Source: an uncultured delta proteobacterium (lineage in GTDB: Bacteria > Myxococcota_A > Polyangia > Polyangiales > Ga0077539). From it: 5,684 nt of DNA. This document shows, in pieces, positions 1 through 5,684 of this stretch. The first letter of the stretch is position 1, and every line of letters starts with the position of its first letter. The notes under the pieces were generated by a model that did no database searches, was not told the DNA's origin, and saw only the letters and a program-made list of their open reading frames with translations. The translations under genes and the position numbers were made by a program. Location of the stretch: positions 1 to 5,684 of the forward strand of contig CAISKJ010001230.1 of NCBI GenBank assembly GCA_903885885.1, read 5' to 3'.

Positions 1-1005
1 GTGGTGGCCACCAACGCCTTCGGCATGGGCATCGACCGCCCCGACATTCGTGTGGTGGTGCACCACCAGCCGCCCGCCAGCATCGAGTCGTACTACCAGG
101 AGGTCGGGCGCGCGGGGCGCGACGGCGCCGAGGCCCACGGGCTGCTCCTCTGCGCGGGCAACGACATCGCGCTGCGTCGGCGCCTGTGTCAGCTCGGGGC
201 CGACGGCGTGCCCGCCGACCCCGCGGTGGCGGCCAAGGCGTGGCGCATGTTTCGCGACCTCTTGCGCTACCTCGACGCGGGCACGTGCCGCCACGACTTC
301 ATGCTGCGCTACTTCGGCGACGAGCAAGAGATTCTCGGCGGTTGTGGGCACTGCGACATCTGCGTGTCGCTCGACGACACCGTGATCGACGAGGCCCTGC
401 GCGCCGAGACGAGCACGGTGGTGCGCATGGCGCTCGCGGGCGTGGCGCGCGTCGATCAGCGCGCGGGCGTGCAGGCCGTGGCCGAGATGCTGCGCGGCGT
501 CGCGAACACCCGCACCGAGCGCTTCGGCTTCACGAAGCTCTCGACCTTCGGGCTGTTGAAGAACCGCTCGCAGGAGTGGGTGGTGGCGCTCATGCGCGGC
601 ACCATCGCGGCGGGCTGGGTCGACCTCACGCCGACCGATCATCCGGTGCCGCTCCTCACGCGCAACGGGTGGGAGGCCATGCGCTCCAAAGACCCGCTGC
701 GGTTTCGGCTGCCGCGCGAGGTGCGCAAAGACCGACCGGGCAGGGCCGCGGGCACCGTGGGGGCGTCGCGGCCGGCGCTCGAGTACGACGCCGCGCTCTT
801 CGAACGGCTGCGCGCGCACCGCAACGAGATCGCGCGCCAGAAGGGCTTTCCCGCGTACATGGTGGCCTTCGACCGCTCGCTGCAGGAGATGGCCGCGCGC
901 AGGCCGCGCACGGCGGCCGAGCTCGCGGGCATTACGGGCCTCGGGCCCGCGCGCATCGAGACCTACGGCGGGGGCTTTCTCGAGGTGCTTCGCGGCGGGC
1001 GCTGA
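1..1005 (+). CDS. recQ: RecQ-family ATP-dependent DNA helicase, C-terminal part (5' end outside window)
   Basis: This is the C-terminal 334 residues of a RecQ-type 3'-5' DNA helicase, which unwinds recombination and replication intermediates. The frame is open at base 1 and begins inside helicase motif V (VATNAFGMGIDRPD, residues 2-15), so the leading GTG is an internal valine and motifs 0-IV, including Walker A and DEAH, lie upstream. Motif VI is seen as QEVGRAGRDG (33-42). The RecQ zinc module follows with Cys96, Cys115, Cys118 and Cys121, the expected C-x(n)-C-x2-C-x2-C pattern. A winged-helix (RQC) region spans about 130-235, with the recognisable stretch GFTKLSTFG near 176-184. An HRDC domain, which binds DNA and tunes substrate choice, occupies about 260-334 (AELAGITGLGPARIETYG). 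The domain order matches E. coli RecQ, and nothing looks disrupted in the visible part. The stop is TGA at 1003-1005. The HRDC domain makes RecQ itself more likely than a short RecQ-like paralogue. Confidence 0.95.
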   Translation: MVATNAFGMGIDRPDIRVVVHHQPPASIESYYQEVGRAGRDGAEAHGLLLCAGNDIALRRRLCQLGADGVPADPAVAAKAWRMFRDLLRYLDAGTCRHDFMLRYFGDEQEILGGCGHCDICVSLDDTVIDEALRAETSTVVRMALAGVARVDQRAGVQAVAEMLRGVANTRTERFGFTKLSTFGLLKNRSQEWVVALMRGTIAAGWVDLTPTDHPVPLLTRNGWEAMRSKDPLRFRLPREVRKDRPGRAAGTVGASRPALEYDAALFERLRAHRNEIARQKGFPAYMVAFDRSLQEMAARRPRTAAELAGITGLGPARIETYGGGFLEVLRGGR

Positions 1006-1011
1006 GCGCGC

Positions 1012-3411
1012 CTACGCGGAGGGCGTGGGCACCCAGGCGACCGCGATCTCGGTCACCTCGATGTCGTCTTTCTTCGTGGCGATGGCGCGCGACTCGATGG
1101 CGTTCACGGCCGCCTGCGCCTCGTGCTCGAGCTCGATGAGCTCGGCGTCTCTTCGCGCGACGGCCTCGCGCAGCGTGGCCTCGGCGCTCGCGAGGTCGCG
1201 GCGCGCGCGGGTGAGCTGCACCGCGATGCGATCCTGCTGCGTCTCGAGGCGCGCGAGGGCGCGCTTGCCGCCGCGCAGCAGGGCCGCCCCCGTGGCGAGC
1301 ACGCCTCCGGTGGGGAGGTTGGCCTCGACCGCGGCGAGGGCCGCGCGCGCGTGCGTCACCTCGTCGGTCGCGTGCTGAATGCGCGGCGCGTGGCGCGTGG
1401 GGATCTCTTGCGCGGCGACGGCCGCGTGGCGGCGCGCCTCGGCGGCGACGCGCGCGGCGAAGGCCTGCGGCGCCTCGTCGGGCGTGGCCACGAGCGAGAG
1501 GTCTTTGTGAATCTGCACCGTGACCTGGAGCGAGCGGTACACCTCGTCGCGCAGCGCGCGCTCCACGTTGGCGGGGCCGCTCTTGCGAAAGAGCGCGTCG
1601 GGCAGCGGCGCGTGGCGGCCCTCGGGCAGCGGCGCCGCCGTGAACGCCGCGGGGTCGAACACGCGGCCCTTCATCGTGTCGGGGCGGCCGTCGTCGGTGA
1701 GCGGCGCCATCGCGCGCAGCACGCGGTTTACCTGCACGCCGAGGCGGGCGTCGCGCACGTGAGCCACGATGGTGGCCGCGACCCACGGGCGGTACACCCA
1801 CGTCGACGGAGGCGCTCCGGGCGGCGTGGCTGCGTGCAGGGTGCGCCACCCCTCGGGGGCCGCGGGGGCCGACGCGCTCTCGACGAGGCGCGTGGCGGGC
1901 ACCTCGCGTGGGGGCGCGACCGGGCGGGCCTCGGGGGCGTGCTGGGTGTTCGCGGGCGTGGGCGTTGCGATGGGCGACGTGGGCGCGGTGGGCGCACCCG
2001 CGGGGCGCGCGAGGCGGCGCAGCTCTTGACGGGTGAGGGGGCCGCGGAGCCACGAGAGCGTCCAGCGGGTCTCGAGGAGCGGCGGGCTCGCGGCGTCGTG
2101 CACGTTGCGGACGTAGAAGGTGCGGCCGGGGAGGGACTTCAAGAGCTCGCCGAGGCCGTCGGCGTGCACGGCGTTGCCCGCGGTGGAGGTGCCCGCGAGG
2201 CCCTCGACCACGCGCTCGCGGTCGGCGTCGGTCTGCAGGCGGCCCACGAACCACACGCCCGCGTTGGAGAGGGCCTTGTAGTCGAGGTCCATGGGGTTCT
2301 GCGTGGCGAGCACGACGCCGACGCCGAAGGCCCTCGCCTGCTTCATGAGGGCCATGAGCGGGCGCTTGGTGGGGGGCGCCGCGGGGTGCGGCGGAATGAA
2401 CCCGAACACCTCGTCGAAGAGCACCAGCGCGCGCAGGTCGCTCGTGCCCGGGAGCGAGCGCACCCACGCGAGGAGCTGCTCGAGCACGAGCGAGAGCACC
2501 AGCATGCGCTCGGCGTCGTCGAGGTGCGCGACGGACAAGATCACCGCGGGCGTGCGGCCGTCTTCGCGCGGCGCGAACCACGCGCCGGGGTCGAGCGCGG
2601 CGCCCTGGCGCCACGTCGCGAAGGTGGGCGAGGCGATGAGTGTGTTGAGGTCTTGCGCGAGCGCGGCGCGGCCCGCGGGCGGGAGAAAATCGTCGAGGGG
2701 CAGCGCGCCGGCGCGCGCGATGGGCGGCCGCTGCAGGTCGCCTACGAGGGCCTCGAGGTTCGTCGGCTGACCCGCGCGCACGCGGCGCTCGGCGAGCAGC
2801 GCGAGGAGCACGTGCTCGCGGCTGCGCGACGGGTCGGCCTCGTGGTCGATCATGCGGAGGAGGAGCGACAGGGCCGCCGAGAGCGACGCGCGGGCGGCCT
2901 CCTCGTCGTCGTTCCAGAGGCCCGACGGGGCCTCGAGCGCCGAGAGAACGTGCAGCGGCTCGGCCGCGTTGGTGCCCGGGGTGATCACCCGAAACGCCGT
3001 CGAGGCGCGCAGGTCGCGCACGTCGTCGGCGTCGAGGCCCCAGCGCGCGAGGCCGTCGGTCCAGCGCTTTGCGACGTCGGCCGCGGCGGCGTCGACGGTG
3101 GTGCCCGCGCGCCGCGCGGCGTCGGCGTCGACCCAGGGCTTGAACTCGTCGGGCGCGAGGCTCGGAAACGTGAGCAGCAGGTTGGCGAGGTCGCCCTTGA
3201 TGTCGAGCACGAGCACCGGCACCCGCGAGCGCAGCGCCTCTTCGACGAGCACCACGCACAGGCCCGTTTTGCCGCTCCCCGTCATGCCCACGCAGACGCC
3301 GTGCGTGACGAGGTGGTGCGCCGCGAGCTCCCAGGGGCGCGAGGGCGCGTCGGTGGCAGGTGCGAGCGTGAGGTCGCGGGCGCGGCCGAGGTGCAGTGGG
3401 CGCGTCGTCAT
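1012..3411 (-). CDS. HerA/DUF87-DUF853-like P-loop ATPase with C-terminal coiled coil, function unknown
   Basis: This 799-residue protein resembles a widespread but, to my knowledge, uncharacterised family of about 800-residue bacterial ATPases related to HerA/FtsK-type motors. Walker A is GMTGSGKTG (residues 42-50), followed by a strand and VLDIKGDLANLLLTFPSL (68-85), typical of this family. Walker B is ALVLFDEVFGFIPP (328-341) with Asp333 and Glu334. A conserved block follows: KQARAFGVGVVLATQNP (357-373), then LSNAGVWFVGRLQTDADR (381-398), with Gln371 in a sensor-like position and Arg391 as a possible trans-acting arginine. Residues 468-520 are a low-complexity Pro/Ala/Thr linker. Residues 521-660 form a mixed domain of unknown fold, and about 676-780 are a charged coiled coil ending in the family-like tail KKDDIEVTEIAVAWVP. 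There is no signal peptide or clear membrane segment, so it is probably cytoplasmic. The ATG at 3411 lies 29 codons before the first core strand and has only a weak GGA upstream. Stop is TAG. DNA or protein translocation is plausible from the fold but unproven; the substrate is unknown. Confidence 0.88.
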   Translation of the reverse strand: MTTRPLHLGRARDLTLAPATDAPSRPWELAAHHLVTHGVCVGMTGSGKTGLCVVLVEEALRSRVPVLVLDIKGDLANLLLTFPSLAPDEFKPWVDADAARRAGTTVDAAAADVAKRWTDGLARWGLDADDVRDLRASTAFRVITPGTNAAEPLHVLSALEAPSGLWNDDEEAARASLSAALSLLLRMIDHEADPSRSREHVLLALLAERRVRAGQPTNLEALVGDLQRPPIARAGALPLDDFLPPAGRAALAQDLNTLIASPTFATWRQGAALDPGAWFAPREDGRTPAVILSVAHLDDAERMLVLSLVLEQLLAWVRSLPGTSDLRALVLFDEVFGFIPPHPAAPPTKRPLMALMKQARAFGVGVVLATQNPMDLDYKALSNAGVWFVGRLQTDADRERVVEGLAGTSTAGNAVHADGLGELLKSLPGRTFYVRNVHDAASPPLLETRWTLSWLRGPLTRQELRRLARPAGAPTAPTSPIATPTPANTQHAPEARPVAPPREVPATRLVESASAPAAPEGWRTLHAATPPGAPPSTWVYRPWVAATIVAHVRDARLGVQVNRVLRAMAPLTDDGRPDTMKGRVFDPAAFTAAPLPEGRHAPLPDALFRKSGPANVERALRDEVYRSLQVTVQIHKDLSLVATPDEAPQAFAARVAAEARRHAAVAAQEIPTRHAPRIQHATDEVTHARAALAAVEANLPTGGVLATGAALLRGGKRALARLETQQDRIAVQLTRARRDLASAEATLREAVARRDAELIELEHEAQAAVNAIESRAIATKKDDIEVTEIAVAWVPTPSA

Positions 3412-3561
3412 GGCAGTCCATCGGTACTACCAGACCGGCGCCGCTTCGGGACATCGCATCCGTCAGGTGCGGTCGGTGACGCCACGGGGGTCATTTTTGC
3501 CGCACTCGTCGAGGCCTTGTCGTAGCCGCGGGGCGGCGCAATTGCACATGTTTGGAGGGGG
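3412..3561. promoter_or_regulatory. Divergent intergenic region expected to hold the promoters of the ATPase and transporter genes
   Basis: These 150 nt separate the start of the minus-strand ATPase gene from the earliest start of the plus-strand transporter gene. Both genes read outwards, so at least one promoter for each must lie here or overlap the coding ends. The stretch is less uniformly GC-rich than its flanks, with a T run near 3494-3498 and AT-richer sequence at 3540-3553. I see no convincing -35/-10 pair on either strand. TTGTCG (3517-3522) followed 18 nt later by ATTGCA is only a weak candidate for the transporter. A TGAC-N9-GTCA inverted arrangement (3477-3493) is too short to call an operator. 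The regulatory role is inferred from gene layout, not from a recognised motif. Confidence 0.45.
3554..3558 (+). promoter_or_regulatory. Shine-Dalgarno-like GGAGG before the transporter start
   Basis: GGAGG lies directly upstream of the GTG at 3562 but leaves only 3 nt of spacing, shorter than the usual 5-9 nt. It supports translation beginning near here, yet does not settle the start. The other in-frame starts at 3601 (ATG), 3664 (GTG) and 3682 (ATG) have no better-placed purine-rich site. Confidence 0.35.
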
Positions 3562-5673
3562 GTGAGGCATCGTGGCGTAGCGCTTGCTCAGCGGGCGCTG
3601 ATGCAAGCCTCCCGAGGTGCGGCGAAGGGGTCGGAGGGTGGGGCCGACGGCGGCGCCGACTTCGTGCGCGAGTGGGCCGCGATGGCGCGCGACTGGCGTG
3701 GCAACTGGGCGTCGGTGATCCGCGCCCCCGCGCTCGGGTCCGACCTCCTCGCGGGGCTCACGGTGGCCGCGGTGGCGCTGCCGCTCAACGTGGCGCTCGC
3801 GGTGGCGAGCGGGCTGCCGCCCGCGGCGGGGCTCATCGCGGGCGCCGTCGGCGGCGGCCTCGCGGCCATCTTCGGCGGCGCGAGCTTTCAGGTGACGGGG
3901 CCCGCGGCGGCGCTCAACACCATGGTGCTCGCGCTCGCGCACGACTTCGGCGCGACGGGCGTCGCCGCGGCGTGCCTGCTCATCGGCGTGTCGCAGGTGC
4001 TGATGTCGATGCTGCTCCTCGGGCGCGTGGGGCGCTACGTGCCCGAGTCGGTGCTCGCGGGCTTCACCACGGGCGTCGGCATCAAGCTGCTCGACAGTCA
4101 GATTCCCGAGGTGCTCGGCTTCGACTATCGGGTCTTCGAACTCGCCCAGATGATGCACCGCCCGCGATGGCTCCACGACGTGTCGTGGGTGGCCGCGATG
4201 TGCGGGCTCTTCGTGGCCTTTATCGTCACGTCGACCAAGCACTTCAAGCGCTTCCCCGCGGCCATCGTGAGCATCGCGGTGATCACCGCGGTGTCGTCGT
4301 ACCTGCACTGGAACGTCGAGCGCGTGGGCGCCGTGACGGCCACCATTCCGCACCCGACCTTTCCCGTGGTCTCCGACGAGCGCTGGCTCGACCTCATCGT
4401 CGCCACGCTGCCGCTCGCGCTCCTCGCCGCCGTCGAGTCGCTGCTCTCCGCGCGCGCCATCGACCGCATGACCGAGGGCGCGAAGCCGCACAACCCCAAC
4501 CTCGAGCTCTTCGGCCAGGGCGTCGCCAACTTTGTAACCGGTCTCATGCAGGGCATGCCCGTCACGGGCGTGATCGTGCGCTCGGGCGTCAACGTGCAGA
4601 GCGGCGCGCGCACGCGCCTGGCGGCGCTGTTCCACGCGGTGTTTCTCGCCGCGGCGGTGCTGCTGCTCAGCCACTCGATCGCGAAGGTTCCGCTCGCCGC
4701 GCTCGGCGGGCTCTTGTGCGTGGTGGGGTGGCGCCTCGTCGAGGCCGGCGAGTTTGTGAAGCTCGTACGCCACGAGAAGATCGAGGCCGCGGCCTTCGCC
4801 GTCACCGTCGCGGGCACCGTGACCGGGCACCTCATGTCGGGCCTCATCGGCGGCCTGGTGCTCCACGCGCTGCACCGCCTCGTGCACCGCCGCGCCGACG
4901 CCGAGAAGGCCACGCTGGTGCACAACCGCGCGCGCGGCATCCGGGGCATCGTCGGGGTCGAGGGCGCCGAGGCGCGGCGGCCCAACATGGAGCTCGAGCT
5001 GCCCGAGCACCACAAGTGGCTCGCGCAGATTCGCGAGCGTCCGGCGGTGGCGAAGACCGCGTACGTGCACCGTCAGGCCTCGGTGATCGGCCGCGTGGTG
5101 CTCGGCGACCACGTGCACATCGCCGCGGGGAGCTCGGTGCGCGCCGACGAGGGCACGCCCTTCTTCATCGGCGCCAACTCGAACATTCAAGACGGCGTGG
5201 TGATTCACGCCCTCAAGAACAAGCACGTGCGCGTGGGGGCCGAGGAGTGGGCGGTGTACGTGGGGCGCAACGTGTCGATGGCGCACGACGCCCTCGTGCA
5301 CGGGCCCTGCTACATCGGCGACGAGACCTTCGTGGGCTTCAAGGCCGTGGTGCACGACGCCATCGTGGGGTCGCGGTGCTTCATCGGCATCGGCGCCGTG
5401 GTGGTGGGCGTCGAGCTCCCCGACGGGACGCACGTGCCCCACGGCACCATCGTCGACTCGGCCGACGCCGTCGAACGATTGCCGCGCGCCAACGCGACGC
5501 ACCTCGAGTTCAACGAAGACGTGGTCGACGTGAACCGCGGCCTCGCGGCGGCCTACCACGCGCTCCACACCCACGACCCGCGCGCCGTAGTGCGCAAGGT
5601 CGATGGCCCGCGCCCCGCGCCCCGCGTGTGGGACGCGGCGTGGGCGCCCCCCGTCGACAGGGACCGGTTCTGA
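3562..5673 (+). CDS. SulP-family anion (probably bicarbonate) transporter fused to gamma-class carbonic anhydrase
   Basis: One uninterrupted 703-residue frame joins two families. Residues about 60-440 are a SulP (SLC26-like) membrane domain: DLLAGLTVAAVALPLNVALA (61-80), ASGLPPAAGLIAG (82-94), FQVTGPAAAL (109-118), PESVLAGFTTGVGIKLL (161-177), VESLLSARAIDRMT (291-304), and PVTGVIVRSGVNVQSGARTRL (333-353). Hydrophobic stretches fit the family's 14-span, two-repeat fold with both ends in the cytoplasm. No STAS domain follows. After a polar linker (about 440-494) comes a left-handed beta-helix at about 495-640 with hexapeptide repeats, then a C-terminal helix (about 648-668). The enzyme part looks like CamH/CcmM: RADEGTPF (527-534), NIQDGVVIH (541-549), SMAHDALVHGP (572-582). 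Probable zinc ligands are His549, His575 and His580; other catalytic positions are Arg527, Asp529, Glu530, Gln543, Asp544 and Asn658. Inferred role: anion uptake coupled to CO2/bicarbonate interconversion at the inner membrane. Sulfate or another anion remains possible. The start is uncertain: codons before about 3640 have atypical third positions, so 3664 or 3682 may be the true start. Stop is TGA at 5671. Confidence 0.93.
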   Translation: MRHRGVALAQRALMQASRGAAKGSEGGADGGADFVREWAAMARDWRGNWASVIRAPALGSDLLAGLTVAAVALPLNVALAVASGLPPAAGLIAGAVGGGLAAIFGGASFQVTGPAAALNTMVLALAHDFGATGVAAACLLIGVSQVLMSMLLLGRVGRYVPESVLAGFTTGVGIKLLDSQIPEVLGFDYRVFELAQMMHRPRWLHDVSWVAAMCGLFVAFIVTSTKHFKRFPAAIVSIAVITAVSSYLHWNVERVGAVTATIPHPTFPVVSDERWLDLIVATLPLALLAAVESLLSARAIDRMTEGAKPHNPNLELFGQGVANFVTGLMQGMPVTGVIVRSGVNVQSGARTRLAALFHAVFLAAAVLLLSHSIAKVPLAALGGLLCVVGWRLVEAGEFVKLVRHEKIEAAAFAVTVAGTVTGHLMSGLIGGLVLHALHRLVHRRADAEKATLVHNRARGIRGIVGVEGAEARRPNMELELPEHHKWLAQIRERPAVAKTAYVHRQASVIGRVVLGDHVHIAAGSSVRADEGTPFFIGANSNIQDGVVIHALKNKHVRVGAEEWAVYVGRNVSMAHDALVHGPCYIGDETFVGFKAVVHDAIVGSRCFIGIGAVVVGVELPDGTHVPHGTIVDSADAVERLPRANATHLEFNEDVVDVNRGLAAAYHALHTHDPRAVVRKVDGPRPAPRVWDAAWAPPVDRDRF

Positions 5674-5679
5674 CCCTTC

Positions 5680-5684
5680 GAGGA
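5680..5684 (+). promoter_or_regulatory. Possible ribosome binding site of a gene beyond the right edge
   Basis: GAGGA occurs at the very end of the window, 7 nt after the transporter-fusion stop codon. If a start codon follows within about 5-10 nt, the next gene would be closely spaced on the same strand and probably co-transcribed with the transporter. The motif is short and could be chance in this purine-rich background. Confidence 0.2.

Noticed and set aside
997..1012. Imperfect hairpin GGGCGC-TGA-GCGC(G)CC as a bidirectional terminator
   Set aside because: The stem is short, has a bulge, and neither strand shows a following U tract; such hairpins are common by chance at this GC content.
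3477..3493. TGAC-N9-GTCA inverted repeat as an operator
   Set aside because: Four-base arms with a 9-nt gap are expected by chance, and there is no second copy or known regulator to support it.
1123..3525. An 800-codon plus-strand open frame opposite the ATPase gene, and an 840-codon minus-strand frame at 932-3454
   Set aside because: Both overlap the ATPase gene in other frames and are low-complexity Arg/Ala/Gly/His-rich translations with no recognisable domain. Stop-poor GC-rich DNA produces such frames, while the 799-residue ATPase shows clear motifs.
4879..5045. Two separate genes (SulP transporter and stand-alone gamma carbonic anhydrase) instead of one fusion
   Set aside because: The frame is continuous with typical codon use through the linker, and there is no stop. 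In-frame ATG at 4987 lacks a clear ribosome binding site, so a fusion is the simpler reading.
3463..5574. A 703-codon minus-strand open frame opposite the transporter fusion
   Set aside because: It is a His/Arg/Val/Asp-rich antisense translation with no family resemblance, while the plus strand encodes two well-conserved domains.
1012..5673. A defence or mobile island built from RecQ, the HerA-like ATPase and the transporter
   Set aside because: The three genes are convergent or divergent with uniform composition, no integrase, repeats or nuclease partner is present, and RecQ is a usual housekeeping gene.

Overview
This is a very GC-rich bacterial chromosomal window with strong G/C preference at third codon positions. 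It holds three protein-coding genes and almost no non-coding DNA. No RNA gene, CRISPR array, insertion sequence or phage element is visible. The composition and gene repertoire would fit a high-GC lineage such as Myxococcota (former Deltaproteobacteria), but no taxonomic marker is present and this placement is a weak guess.

Layout: (1) Positions 1-1005, + strand: the C-terminal half of a RecQ-family DNA helicase (helicase motifs V and VI, zinc-binding module, winged helix, HRDC domain), cut off by the left edge. (2) Positions 1012-3411, - strand: a complete 799-residue P-loop ATPase of the HerA/DUF87-DUF853-like type with a Pro/Ala/Thr-rich linker and a C-terminal coiled coil. It runs convergently to recQ, with only 6 nt between the two stop codons. 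(3) Positions 3412-3561: a 150-nt divergent intergenic region that must hold both promoters. (4) Positions 3562-5673, + strand: one reading frame encoding a SulP-family anion transporter joined in frame to a gamma-class (left-handed beta-helix) carbonic anhydrase domain. The last 11 nt contain a possible ribosome binding site for a gene beyond the window.

The most interesting object is the SulP-gamma-carbonic anhydrase fusion. The enzyme domain sits where a STAS domain normally follows the SulP membrane domain. It keeps the three zinc histidines and the other catalytic positions recognisable from Cam/CamH/CcmM. The likely role is bicarbonate (or related anion) transport coupled to CO2/bicarbonate interconversion at the cytoplasmic face. 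SulP proteins are usually dimers and gamma carbonic anhydrases are obligate trimers, so the assembly is a real puzzle. The RecQ and ATPase genes have no evident functional link to the transporter. Both are nucleic-acid-type motor proteins, but their convergent arrangement argues against one operon.
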